A stretch of 64,000 nt of DNA from Anaerostipes hominis (ex Lee et al. 2021) (GCF_002270485.1 NZ_NQOG01000001.1:1-64000); one strand, 5' to 3'; positions 43,421 to 51,894 are shown, counted from the stretch's first letter. The notes: generated from the sequence alone by a model not told the origin. Program-made: numbers and translations.

Positions 43421-44272
43421 ATGGAAAGTCTGGAACTTAGAATATTTAGGGAAGTTGCTTATACAAAATCAATATCGAAAACTGCGGAAAATATGGGGTA
43501 TGTTCAATCTAATATAACTGCACATATCAAAAAACTGGAAGGTGAATTAAACACGACACTATTCATTCGCCATAGCAAAGGCGTAACCCTCACAAAAGAT
43601 GGAGAAAAATTACTGTATCAAGCAGAAAAGATAATCTCTTTACTCGATAAGACCTTACAATCTTTTCAGAACAATCCTAAAACTTTAAAAATTGGCACAA
43701 CGCAGACAATAGCTGGTTATTTATTGCCCAAATGTATCATTGAATATCAAAAACAGTTTCCAAATGTGTCATTGTCAGTTTCTACACTAAATCAAGACGA
43801 ATTAGACCAGAGTCTATCTAATGGACTATTAGATTGTATAATCACTAACAGTACCCACAATATTACACAAGGTAGGCGGATTTTGGAATTTCAAGACAAT
43901 TTAATGCTGGCAACTCCATGCTCCTGCAATTCCATAAATGATATTTTTACATATCCAATTATCATAAATAATATCAAGTCCTGCCCCTACAGAAAAGCTC
44001 TTTTGGATTGGTGGAACTTACATCAATCGAAGTCACCAATGATAATTGAATTAGATACTGTAGAAGCAATTCTTAATACCGTTGCTATGGGCGGTGGAAT
44101 ATCATTATTACCAAAGTATATTTTAGCAGATAAACAAAATATCAATAGCTTCTATATTGAAGATTTGCAATATACATCGATTCATATGTGGATTGCTATG
44201 AATAAGCTTCCATCAGAATATTTTGCTTTAAAGGACATTCTAAAAAAACAATTTAAAATAGATAACAACTAA
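43421..44272 (+). CDS. LysR-family transcriptional regulator
   Basis: A 283-residue regulator. MESLELRIFREVAYTKSISKTAENMGYVQSNITAHIKKLEGELNTTLF is the LysR winged helix, followed by the two-lobed ligand domain (LKIGTTQTIAGYLLPKCI, GLLDCIITNSTH). The ATG at 43421 follows GGAGGTGCTATT. It diverges from the DUF4865 gene and probably regulates it. Confidence 0.9.
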   Translation: MESLELRIFREVAYTKSISKTAENMGYVQSNITAHIKKLEGELNTTLFIRHSKGVTLTKDGEKLLYQAEKIISLLDKTLQSFQNNPKTLKIGTTQTIAGYLLPKCIIEYQKQFPNVSLSVSTLNQDELDQSLSNGLLDCIITNSTHNITQGRRILEFQDNLMLATPCSCNSINDIFTYPIIINNIKSCPYRKALLDWWNLHQSKSPMIIELDTVEAILNTVAMGGGISLLPKYILADKQNINSFYIEDLQYTSIHMWIAMNKLPSEYFALKDILKKQFKIDNN

Positions 44273-44312
44273 GGCAGATAACCACGACACGGTGTACCTG
44301 CCTTTTACTATG

Positions 44313-44396
44313 TTATTCTACAATCTTCCAGTTATTATCTTTATGTAGCACTAGCTCAAACTGCGATACCTGCGTTGCCTTTGTCTGATTTACCAT
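44313..44396 (-). pseudogene. tcpC C-terminal fragment 3
   Basis: A 27-residue frame reads VNQTKATQVSQFELVLHKDN and NWKIVE at a stop. It is the C-terminal end of a TcpC protein. It lies directly downstream of the XRE gene and overlaps its stop. It belongs with remnant 2 in kind but is on the wrong side of it, which shows two copies or a rearrangement. Confidence 0.65.
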
Positions 44397-45007
44397 AAAT
44401 CAAATTTGCCTGTTATCCACGGTAACTGCGATAACAGTTCCATATCTTCTTTTAAATTTGGATTTATCCTTTTTACAGCATAGTAAGGTGTTTTATACTT
44501 GTGTCCCTCTGTGCTTTCCCCGAACATATCCATGCTGTATAAATCATCATAACGGTCTAACATTTTTTGAAACTTCAAATGCTGGATAAATTCTTTGATT
44601 GGGTAAAGGTCAGACGCTTCCATGTTCTTTCCGCTGATGTAATCTGTAATATATTTGCGTAGCTGTTCTAATTCATATTCCAGCCATTCTTCTTCGCTGT
44701 CAAAGAAGTTATCATAATGTCCATGTTTCAGTTCTGCATTTAAACGTTCTTCCGCTCTTAGAAACTGGCAGACTTCCTTTTCTGCTTGATTGGCATATTT
44801 CCATTCCCCCGATAACAATTCGTTCGGTGTTACGTCCAGCACTTCCATTATCTTTTCCAGCGTATCATAAGCAGGATAATTCAACCCTCTTTCAATCTTG
44901 GAAAGGCTCTGCATATTGATACCAATTTTGTCCGCAAGCTCCTGTTGTTTCATTCCTCTGAATTTTCTTATGGTCTGTATATTATTTCCTAAATGGCTTA
45001 TTTTCAT
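44390..45007 (-). CDS. XRE-family regulator
   Basis: About 205 residues. MKISHLGNNIQTIRKFRGMKQQELADKIGIN and LSKIERGLNYPAYDTLEKIM make a Cro/CI helix-turn-helix. The remaining part is helical and acidic (SEEEWLEYELEQLRKYITDY). GGAGGGCTATGCG precedes the ATG at 45007. Similar regulators lie in Tn916-like elements; it probably once controlled excision or transfer. Confidence 0.83.
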   Translation of the reverse strand: MKISHLGNNIQTIRKFRGMKQQELADKIGINMQSLSKIERGLNYPAYDTLEKIMEVLDVTPNELLSGEWKYANQAEKEVCQFLRAEERLNAELKHGHYDNFFDSEEEWLEYELEQLRKYITDYISGKNMEASDLYPIKEFIQHLKFQKMLDRYDDLYSMDMFGESTEGHKYKTPYYAVKRINPNLKEDMELLSQLPWITGKFDLW

Positions 45008-45211
45008 CGCATAGCCCTCCATATCTCATTATATCTTCACTGTTATAAGTCTATCACGCCTAATATGGCTTTTAAAGGCAAAAAAAGATATTGACAAATA
45101 AGCATATAAGAATTACTATGTTCTTGTAATCGAATAAGCACAATAGAATGAAATATAAGAACATTCAAAAAGTAAAACCTATCTGATTAAGCCCGTAAAT
45201 ATGAATAATGA

Positions 45212-45844
45212 TTGAAATGGTACTTGTTAGAAAAGGGAAAAACAGGCTTGGATGACAAAGCATTTCCGTCCTTTGACGGCTGGGCGAGACTGCGAGCCTT
45301 GTATGTGCCCCCGTTCTCTAACAGGGGGGCACTATTTCAGAAAAAACAAGGCAAAAACCATACAATCCCAAAGTTATGCGTAATAAACGGTCTGATCGGA
45401 TATGTTACAACATACGCTCAGCAGTTCTATGGACTTACCGCAACAACAGCTGCCACTCTGGGCGGTATTCGGTATCTACTCCAGGGTGTCGGAGGTATCG
45501 TCGGAGGCTTCCTTGCTGATAAGCTGCACTCACGTATTAAAGTAATCGTCGGCGGATGTATCGGATTTATATTTATCTATGCAGTGAGAAGCCAATACTT
45601 CGCAGTACATCAGGACGCGGGCATTCCGCTTGAGCTCAGTGGCCGTGTCTCCGGTATCTCTTCCGCACTTGGCTATATGCCTGATATGTTCATGTATACT
45701 CTGGTCGGAAGCTGGATGGATAACTATGGAAGAACCGGTTATAACATGACATGGGCATATGCAATGGCCGCTGCTGCTCTGTGTATCGTTCTTTCCTTTA
45801 TTCTAAGCAAGGTTGTGAAAAAAGAGCAGAAACCTCAGGTATAA
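45212..45844 (+). pseudogene. MFS transporter C-terminal remnant fused to element sequence
   Basis: The first 55 residues (GLDDKAFPSFDGWARLRALY and VPPFSNRGALF) do not look like a transporter. From about 45385 the frame enters the second half of an MFS permease (GLIGYVTTYAQQFYGLTATT, GGFLADKLHSRIKV). Then a gap at IYA-VRSQYFA removes part of it; the end ALGYMPDMFMYTLVGSWMDN is normal. The N-terminal half is missing, so it is dead. A deletion between the conjugative element and the transporter explains the fusion. Confidence 0.75.
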
Positions 45845-45856
45845 CAAACAAATAAC

Positions 45857-45893
45857 AGGGCTGCTGCAAAATCTATTATTCTGCAACAGCCCT
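45857..45893 (+). terminator. Terminator after the MFS remnant
   Basis: AGGGCTGcTGCA pairs with TGCAaCAGCCCT around a 13-base loop. It follows 13 bases after the stop. Confidence 0.7.
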
Positions 45894-45970
45894 ACATTCT
45901 GTATTAAATGTCTTGATCTTTCCTATCCGTGCATCTAAAATCTGATCGGTGACCCGAAGCAATCTTCTTT

Positions 45971-46112
45971 GGAACAAAGTGGGCAAGCCCACTTCAACGC
46001 CCCAACCCCTCCCTCACTCTTTGAGAGGCTTGACAACTTTGCGTGCCAGATGCAATTTGCCGCAGGCAAATAATTTCCTTACGCATCTGTGCACAACCCG
46101 CGGAGCGTTTTT
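45971..46112 (+). repeat. Dispersed structured repeat, copy C (long type)
   Basis: Nearly identical to copy B (31021-31160), including the first hairpin GTGGGCaaGCCCAC, the CCCCTC...TTTGAGAGG hairpin and the nested CAGATGC/GCATCTG stem. It is followed directly by the terminators and tRNA-Leu on the other strand. Confidence 0.8.
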
Positions 46113-46187
46113 ATTTCATAGGGAAGGTCGTAGAACTTTCCTATGAAATAAAAAAACGGTTAAGTTCTGTAATCGAACTTAACCGTT
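46108..46187. terminator. Tandem terminator hairpins of the tRNA-Leu gene
   Basis: The first stem-loop on the minus strand (46155-46187) has arms AACGGTTAAGTTC / GAACTTAACCGTT (13 bp, perfect) and runs into seven T. The second (46108-46156) has arms TTTTTATTTCATAGG-GAA and CTTTCCTATGAAATAAAAAA and would act in either direction. Confidence 0.85.
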
Positions 46188-46195
46188 ACTTATAA

Positions 46196-46279
46196 TGCAG
46201 AAGAAGAGACTCGAACTCTCACGGGAGTAATCCCACTGCCGCCTGAAGACAGCGCGTCTGCCAGTTCCGCCACTTCTGC
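46196..46279 (-). tRNA. tRNA-Leu (anticodon CAG)
   Basis: An 84-base cloverleaf. The acceptor arms GCAGAAG / CTTCTGC pair over 7 bp, the anticodon stem CTGTC / GGCAG holds the loop TTCAGGC with CAG as anticodon, the long variable arm is typical of Leu, and GGTTCGAGT-like AGTTCGAGTCT is the T-loop. CCA is not encoded. It carries leucine for CUG codons. The tandem terminators follow. Confidence 0.95.
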
Positions 46280-46284
46280 ATGTC

Positions 46285-47020
46285 TCAAGCATGATTAATA
46301 ATACACGATTCCAAAGAAAATATCCAGTCTTTTTTTAATTTTTCTTGTACTTTTTTACATACACGCCTGAAACTATTGAAAATTTTCTGCTGTTCCTGCA
46401 TCCACTTTTCGATCTCATTGGTATCACGAAATGGTCCGAAATAGAGTTTCGTATAAAACTTTCCGACCTGGATCGCGGTGCTCTCTTTAAACGGTGTGCC
46501 ATCCACAAAGGAGTAATCTGTAAGGGAAGTCCCGTCCTGGATATATTCCTGATATCCGAAATCCGGTGCCGCTGTGACATTGAATACCTTTCCATTGCCC
46601 CCTGCTGATCCGATGCCTGGCATTCCTGTCGTCTCATCGCCCTAGGCAACGATCACAGTATTTCTTATCCGCAACATTTCTTAAAGTGCTGCCGATAGCT
46701 CCTATAAGCCATATGTCCGGATTTCCTTCTGCAAGAAGCGATCCACGGGAACTATTGCAACGATGGTCTTCTATCCCTGCATATTCACACTGTACCCGAA
46801 TTGCAGGTCAGCTGATTCTCCCCGACCAAAGTGATCGTGACATCTATCTGTCTCTACTCCTTCCAGCACTTCGATGTTATTGGAAGTTGTCGTACCTGTG
46901 ATCCGGTATCCTTTCGGATTCAGGCTTGTCTTATTCTGTGCAAGACTGCCCCGGTGGCCCCATTTTTTGTGATCCGAATATTCCCCTGACTCACATCGAG
47001 AACTGTCTGCCCATCCATCT
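46285..47020 (-). pseudogene. Remnant of a large surface protein
   Basis: Short stretches in several frames resemble Ig-like or carbohydrate-binding repeat regions of secreted Lachnospiraceae adhesins: VLDVSQGNIRITKNGATG, NPKGYRITGTTTSNNIEVLE, then GIGSAGGNGKVFNVTAAPDF and VGKFYTKLYFGPF. Stops and frame changes separate them. No intact start. The exact family is uncertain; the idea rests on pattern recognition alone. Confidence 0.45.
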
Positions 47021-47022
47021 TT

Positions 47023-47367
47023 CTACTCACCGTCTAACAATTCCGCAAGCTTTCTGGAAATCTCCAATACAATCTTTTTATCTCTCGGCCCGCAGTTTTC
47101 AATCACCGCGTCAAGCTCTTTCACAAAAATATCCTCTTTCATTTCCGGTGACTGATAACTGTCCATCAGCAGGTAGTCCACAGAAACTCCTAATACATTG
47201 CTGATCTCAACCAACGTGGGAAGTGAAACCTTTGTCTTTGCCGTTTCAATATTTGAAATATGGCTGACCGACAGATCAACTTTCTCAGCTAAATACTCCT
47301 GAGTCATGTTCTGTTTTCTCCTCACTTCTTTTATTTTCCGTCCCAGCGCTTCATAATTCATTTTCAT
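47023..47367 (-). CDS. XRE-family regulator (SinR-like)
   Basis: A 114-residue protein. YEALGRKIKEVRRKQNMTQE, VDLSVSHISNIETAKTKVSL and NVLGVSVDYLLMDS form a Cro/CI helix-turn-helix. The C-terminus is helical (DKKIVLEISRKLAELLDGE). GGAGTAGTGT precedes the ATG at 47367. It resembles regulators of sporulation or phage genes; target unknown. It lies beside the decayed surface-protein gene, which may have been its target. Confidence 0.85.
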   Translation of the reverse strand: MKMNYEALGRKIKEVRRKQNMTQEYLAEKVDLSVSHISNIETAKTKVSLPTLVEISNVLGVSVDYLLMDSYQSPEMKEDIFVKELDAVIENCGPRDKKIVLEISRKLAELLDGE

Positions 47368-47539
47368 ACACTACTCCACTTCTTACATATTTATGAATCG
47401 AGAGCAACAAACTCCTGCTTACATAAATATTTTCTATTTTTAAAATACATTTTTCTGTCTCTATTGTCTCCGTTATTTGTTTTTGTTAGAATAGCTTATA
47501 TAAATAAAAATCATTTACATAGTTTAAAAGGTGAATTTT

Positions 47540-47713
47540 ATGGACAAAAAATACTTATTTAAGGTCTGGGTTCTGTGTACTTTTCTCATCTTTCTTTCTC
47601 TGTTCCTGTCATTGTTCCAATACAGGCAAAGAGAAAAATGGGCAAAAAAAGTCGTCGAAAGGTGGCGTATAAAATACCGTCCCTTCGACGATGATTCGTC
47701 AGAATCTTTATAA
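47540..47713 (+). CDS. Small single-span membrane protein
   Basis: A 57-residue protein: a basic N-terminus, one membrane helix (VWVLCTFLIFLSLFLSLF), then a basic-acid tail (REKWAKKVVERWRIKYRP, DDDSSESL). The ATG at 47540 follows AAAGGTGAATTTT. It is divergent from the XRE gene. No family recognised. Its stop overlaps the glucosaminidase gene stop on the other strand by six bases. Confidence 0.6.
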   Translation: MDKKYLFKVWVLCTFLIFLSLFLSLFQYRQREKWAKKVVERWRIKYRPFDDDSSESL

Positions 47714-48991
47714 TCTTTTCATGATCTCATAGCATCGGTTGGTCACATAGCCGGCCCATGTGTTCCCAACACAGTAGCACTGATTGACTCCTTTTACTGT
47801 GGGGCCGTGATAATAAGCCCCTCCCTTGACCAGATACTTTTCTTTCAGCAGTTTGGCAGTCATCAGAAGATTCTCTTCCTTAGTCGGCGCATTGATGCCT
47901 TTGGCGCTGTCAGATGTGACCCCGTAGCCTGTGAGGTTGTGGTCCTCCCTGGCACGCCTGCTGGTCCCCCAGGCGCTCTCATGGATAGCAATGCCCATCA
48001 CAGCGACTGCATTGACCCCATATTTCTTCTCACACTTATAAAATGCGGGAGCCTGTTCTTCAAGAGCGGAACCCTTCAGCATCAGACGAATCTCTTCCAC
48101 TGACAAGTTACTTTTCTTCAGAAGATTCATCGGATCAAATACGCGGGGCTTATCCGCCTTCAGCTCTTTGATCTGCTTCTTGAGTGACCTTATCTTTTTC
48201 CCGCTCTTTTTTAGTTCCTTCAGCCTCTGCTCCTGTGTTTTGTCGCAGTTTAAAATCTGCTGGTCCAAATACTGCTTTAACTGGATCGTCTCTTCATCTT
48301 CAATGACATCCGCCACCTTCACTTCACCGGCTACATCGAAATTATAGTTTTCTGCGATGTCTTTGAGATAACCGTTCTTGGTCTTTACTGACAGTTCCAG
48401 AAGCAAATGATTGACTCTGTGGCCGATCTGAGTGTCATTCACGTCCTTCTTCACCCCGGTCAATGCCACTACACCCGGAATTGCCACACTGCCGCTCTGC
48501 TCATTCAGTGCCTGATAAAACTTCTGGATCTCTTCCTTTAACTTATCCGCATGAATGAGACTCTGCTCCAGGCTTTCTTCCCTCAAGAGCTGTCTTTTTA
48601 ATTTTTCCTCTCTGGCAAGAGCTGTCTCTGATCTGACGGAAACAGACTCCTCCGGAGCGACGATCTTCTTTTCTTTCTCTTTCTTCTTATCTTTTTTCTT
48701 TTTTAGTTTCTTCTTGCTCTTTTTCTTCTTGTTATGTACTTTTTCTGTCTTTGCTTTGTCCCCCTTTTTCTCTGTGGCAGGCTTTTCTGAAGCCGTTGTA
48801 GGTTTAGGCTCCTGTGCTGCCGTCTGTTCTTCTGTGGTCGCCTCTGTCTCTGTTTCTGAAGCACTGGATGATGAAGTCTCAGCAGTGTCCTTTGCTTTAT
48901 CCGGTTCCACGGCGTATGCCGGCACCGACACGCTCAGAGTAAGAATGACCATACATAAAACACCTGCGGCCTTTCTTAAAGCTTTATTCAC
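47708..48991 (-). CDS. Secreted glucosaminidase-domain cell-wall hydrolase
   Basis: About 427 residues. The GTG at 48991 follows GGGGGGTATTATC; ATG codons upstream lie in sequence without a ribosome site. A signal peptide ends at VPAYA-VEP. A low-complexity region rich in Thr/Glu and then Lys (TEKVHNKKKKSKKKLKKK) spans about 30-120. A coiled coil follows. The C-terminal domain (about 310-427) has GVNAVAVMGIAIHESAWGTSR and HNLTGYGVTSD, typical of N-acetylglucosaminidases that cut peptidoglycan. The Lys-rich part may bind the wall. It follows the NlpC/P60 gene. Confidence 0.85.
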   Translation of the reverse strand: MNKALRKAAGVLCMVILTLSVSVPAYAVEPDKAKDTAETSSSSASETETEATTEEQTAAQEPKPTTASEKPATEKKGDKAKTEKVHNKKKKSKKKLKKKKDKKKEKEKKIVAPEESVSVRSETALAREEKLKRQLLREESLEQSLIHADKLKEEIQKFYQALNEQSGSVAIPGVVALTGVKKDVNDTQIGHRVNHLLLELSVKTKNGYLKDIAENYNFDVAGEVKVADVIEDEETIQLKQYLDQQILNCDKTQEQRLKELKKSGKKIRSLKKQIKELKADKPRVFDPMNLLKKSNLSVEEIRLMLKGSALEEQAPAFYKCEKKYGVNAVAVMGIAIHESAWGTSRRAREDHNLTGYGVTSDSAKGINAPTKEENLLMTAKLLKEKYLVKGGAYYHGPTVKGVNQCYCVGNTWAGYVTNRCYEIMKRL

Positions 48992-49140
48992 GATAATACC
49001 CCCCTTATATATTACCCATGATACATCGGCTGTCATAATTTTGCAACTCTCAGAGATAAATTCAGATTTTTTTAATAAATCTAAAAATCCCGGAAACCGA
49101 AGTCTCCGGGAAATTAATTTTATTCTTGTATATTCTTTTG

Positions 49141-50289
49141 TTACTGGATGATCCTTCTTGCACATACAGGAGTCCGGTAGAATGCATTTGAGACCTTGAT
49201 TCCTCCTTTTGGATAAGGAGCTGAATTACTTGCATGCACAACCTGTCCACCGCCGATATAAAGGGCTACGTGGTTGATGCTTCCGCCGCTTCCGTAAAAG
49301 ATAAGATCTCCTGCACGGAGATTACTTGTGGAAACTGCGACACCTTCAGAGGCCTGTGAACTGGACGTTCTGCTGATGCTGTATCCGAACTTGGCCAGGA
49401 CCTGCTGTGTAAATCCGGAACAGTCGATTCCGTTCGAGAGGCTGTTTCCGCCGTAGCGGTACGGGTTCCCTACAAACTGCAGTGCGTAGTTCGCCACTCT
49501 TTTTCCTGTAGATGTTCCTGAAACGCTTGCAGATGCCGGAATCGATTCCCTGCTCTGGCTGCTTCCGGTGCTCTGCGTGTCTGCGGAACTGCTTCCTGAT
49601 GACTGGACTGAGTTCTGAACAGTCTGCTGTTCCCGGGCTTCCCGGGCTTTTCTTTCTGCTTCCAGCTTTGCCTGGCGCTCTGCCTCGATCTGCTTCATAG
49701 ATTTTGCTTTTTTAAATTTATATTTTACATCCACATAATCTTTTGAAACATATCCGGTTTCACCATCGACTTTTACCTTTGCCCAGTCACTGTTATGTTT
49801 TTTCACCTTATAAGTTTCATCCTGAGAGACTAATGTCACTACATCAGCGTTTTTAGAAGCTTTTTCCCTGACCCTGAGAGTCTCTGTGGTGACTTTTGCA
49901 ACCTTCTTAATATTTTTCTCTGCAAACGCCTGTATATCGTCTTCAAAGACAAGATAGTCATTTTTCGCATAACCGATCACATCCCCAGATTTCACTTTAG
50001 TCCATTCTGTACCTTTTTTTACAATGGTCCCGAGTGCTCCTCTTTTCATCTTTCCTAAAATCTTGGAATCTGTATTCGGCTTCTTTCTTATGTTCAAAGT
50101 AGAGGAGCTCTTTACTTTCGCAACTACTTTATCGGCATACTTGCTCTGCTCCTGGTTGTTTTCTTTTTTCTGGTCCTCCGCTGCCGGCTTCGCTGTTTCT
50201 TTTGGTGCCGCATTTACAGGAGCCGATGTCAATATCATACCTGCCATGGCCACTACTGCGGCGGACAGTTTCATCTTCTTGATAATCAT
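49141..50289 (-). CDS. NlpC/P60 endopeptidase with two SH3 domains
   Basis: A 382-residue secreted peptidoglycan endopeptidase. The signal peptide ends near APVNA-APK. Two SH3_3 domains (about 50-110 and 135-190; SSTLNIRKKPNTDSKILGKM and TETLRVREKASKNADVVTLV) bind the wall. After a Ser/Gln-rich linker comes the NlpC/P60 domain with the catalytic Cys in NGIDCSGFTQ, His in GSINHVALYIGG and the third His in VVHASN. It cuts gamma-D-Glu-diaminopimelate bonds. GAGGAGGAAAC precedes the ATG. Confidence 0.94.
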   Translation of the reverse strand: MIIKKMKLSAAVVAMAGMILTSAPVNAAPKETAKPAAEDQKKENNQEQSKYADKVVAKVKSSSTLNIRKKPNTDSKILGKMKRGALGTIVKKGTEWTKVKSGDVIGYAKNDYLVFEDDIQAFAEKNIKKVAKVTTETLRVREKASKNADVVTLVSQDETYKVKKHNSDWAKVKVDGETGYVSKDYVDVKYKFKKAKSMKQIEAERQAKLEAERKAREAREQQTVQNSVQSSGSSSADTQSTGSSQSRESIPASASVSGTSTGKRVANYALQFVGNPYRYGGNSLSNGIDCSGFTQQVLAKFGYSISRTSSSQASEGVAVSTSNLRAGDLIFYGSGGSINHVALYIGGGQVVHASNSAPYPKGGIKVSNAFYRTPVCARRIIQ

Positions 50290-50341
50290 GTTTCCTCCTC
50301 AAATTCTAAATGTTACAATTTTGTTAAGATCGTTGTTACAG

Positions 50342-50374
50342 GTGTTATTATAACACGCCCAGCCTCCATGTCAA
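50342..50374 (-). promoter_or_regulatory. Strong SigA promoter of the NlpC/P60 gene with palindromic -10
   Basis: On the minus strand TTGACA (50369-50374), 16 bases and TATAAT (50347-50352). The perfect palindrome GTGTTAT-T-ATAACAC (50342-50356) covers the -10 box, so a regulator site is possible. Confidence 0.7.
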
Positions 50375-50473
50375 TACTTTTTAAATAACTTCGTAATAGT
50401 TTCGTAATAAATACGCATATTCTGTAACATTGTAGAGAAACATGTCAAACGGAGGTATTTAATGTAAAAAACA

Positions 50474-50519
50474 CCCTTCCTGCGGGATACAGTATAAAAA
50501 CTGTATCCCGCAGAAAGGG
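50474..50519 (-). terminator. Terminator of the infC-rpmI-rplT operon
   Basis: CCCTT-CTGCGGGATACAGT pairs with ACTGTATCCCGCAG-AAGGG around a short AT loop. On the minus strand a T-rich stretch follows. It lies about 40 bases after rplT. Confidence 0.85.
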
Positions 50520-50559
50520 CATCTGAAAGCCGCAAGGGCCGTAAAATCAAATGATATGT

Positions 50560-50916
50560 TTACGCTAATTTTCCTTTTGCAACGTCTACCAGTGCTGTAA
50601 ACGCTTCCGGATTGCTGATTGCCATCTCAGAAAGCATCTTTCTGTTGATGTCAACTTCCGCTAACTTTAATCCGTGCATGAATTTACTGTAAGATAAACC
50701 GTTCATTCTTGCAGCTGCATTGATACGTGCGATCCATAACTGTCTGAACTGGCGTTTTCTCTGTTTTCTTCCTGCGTAAGAAGATGTGAGAGCTCTCATA
50801 ACAGACTGTTTTGCAACTCTATACTGTTTTGATCTGGCACCTCTGTAACCCTTTGCCAGCTTTAATACTTTATTATGTTTCTTTCTCGCGTTCATTCCGC
50901 CTTTGATTCTTGCCAT
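50560..50916 (-). CDS. rplT: 50S ribosomal protein L20
   Basis: A 118-residue, highly basic 50S protein that binds 23S rRNA and the operon leader. [30 protein letters not shown] at the N-terminus is typical. It is needed for 50S assembly and represses its own operon by binding the leader mRNA in B. subtilis. GGAGGTACTATAAGAA precedes the ATG. Confidence 0.98.
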   Translation of the reverse strand: MARIKGGMNARKKHNKVLKLAKGYRGARSKQYRVAKQSVMRALTSSYAGRKQRKRQFRQLWIARINAAARMNGLSYSKFMHGLKLAEVDINRKMLSEMAISNPEAFTALVDVAKGKLA

Positions 50917-50946
50917 TTCTTATAGTACCTCCTTCAATATTCTATC

Positions 50947-51144
50947 TTATAAATACGGTAAAATCTTCTTCATTACTTTTGCGTTTGTAGAATCTGTCAC
51001 TGCAGATTTTCTAAGATTTCTCTTTCTCTTAGGAGATTTTTTTGTTAAGATATGGCTCTTATATGCCTTATTTCTTTTTAATTTTCCTGTTCCTGTCTTT
51101 TTAAATCTTTTTGCTGCTGCTCTACATGTCTTTACTTTTGGCAT
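50947..51144 (-). CDS. rpmI: 50S ribosomal protein L35
   Basis: A 65-residue 50S protein. [20 protein letters not shown] and [18 protein letters not shown] are typical. GGAGGAAATTATC precedes the ATG. Second gene of the infC operon, 30 bases before rplT. Confidence 0.98.
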   Translation of the reverse strand: MPKVKTCRAAAKRFKKTGTGKLKRNKAYKSHILTKKSPKRKRNLRKSAVTDSTNAKVMKKILPYL

Positions 51145-51183
51145 GATAATTTCCTCCTTGTACTTTCTTCTTTCTTCCTGGCA

Positions 51184-51690
51184 CTAGTTCTTAGGTGCTA
51201 AAAACATAATCATACTTCTGCCTTCAAATTTAGGACGTTTATCAACGGTCGCTACGTCATCTAAAGCTTTTGCAAACTCATCAAGGATTCCCTTGCTGGA
51301 ATTTACATGGGCAAGCTCTCTTCCTCTGAAACGAAGCGTTACTTTAACGCGGGCACCCTTAGACAAAAACTTTCTGGCATGGCTGATCTTTGTATTCAGA
51401 TCATTCGTATCGATGTTCGGAGACATCCGAACCTCTTTCACCTCAACAGTCTTCTGCTTCTTCTTCGCTTCCTTCTCCTTGCGGGCCAGTTCATACTTAT
51501 ACTTTCCGTAATTGATAATCTTGCACACAGGCGGTTTCGCTTTCGGAGAAATCTTCACCAAATCCAGTTCAGCCTCATCAGCTTTTTTCTGAGCTTCCCT
51601 TGCGGACATAATCCCTAACTGTGATCCATCTTCTCCGATCAGCCGCACTTCTTTGTCTCTGATTTGTCCATTGATCATTAAATCGCTAAT
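51184..51690 (-). CDS. infC: Translation initiation factor IF-3 (AUU start)
   Basis: A 168-residue factor that keeps the ribosomal subunits apart and checks the start codon. The N-terminal INGQIRDKEVRLIGEDGSQL and the C-terminal GRELAHVNSSKGILDEF and PKFEGRSMIMFLAP are typical. The ATG at 51678 has no ribosome site. GGAGGTGTAACGTT lies in front of an ATT at 51690, the classic IF3 start that IF3 itself rejects, so the protein restricts its own synthesis. It leads the operon. Confidence 0.95.
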   Translation of the reverse strand: MSDLMINGQIRDKEVRLIGEDGSQLGIMSAREAQKKADEAELDLVKISPKAKPPVCKIINYGKYKYELARKEKEAKKKQKTVEVKEVRMSPNIDTNDLNTKISHARKFLSKGARVKVTLRFRGRELAHVNSSKGILDEFAKALDDVATVDKRPKFEGRSMIMFLAPKN

Positions 51691-51699
51691 AACGTTACA

Positions 51700-51860
51700 C
51701 CTCCATAAAAAATAAGTGGATAGTCAGACTATCCACTTTACATTCAAGCATGATTATAGAATCAATTTCTTAAATATTAACCCAAGTCACTCCGGTGCTA
51801 AGGTGAGAGTGGATACTCTTCTTTCTTGTTCCTGTTGTTTCTCACAACTCTTAATATCAT
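51700..51860 (-). promoter_or_regulatory. L20-type leader with attenuator upstream of infC
   Basis: The infC leader on the minus strand contains the hairpin AAGTGGATAGTC-T-GACTATCCACTT (51714-51738) followed at once by ATTTTTT, an intrinsic terminator 24 bases before the start. The upstream part (about 51780-51860) has CCGGAGTGACTTGGGTTAAT, suited to fold as L20's rRNA-like site. The arrangement fits the L20 leader control known in Firmicutes. Confidence 0.8.
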
Positions 51861-51894
51861 ACAATCAAAATCTGATCCTGTCAACTGTTTTTGT

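Noticed and set aside
45971-46112. Repeat copy C as a CRISPR or tRNA-linked attachment site
   Set aside because: Copies lie kilobases apart with no spacers, only one is next to a tRNA, and no integrase gene is present.
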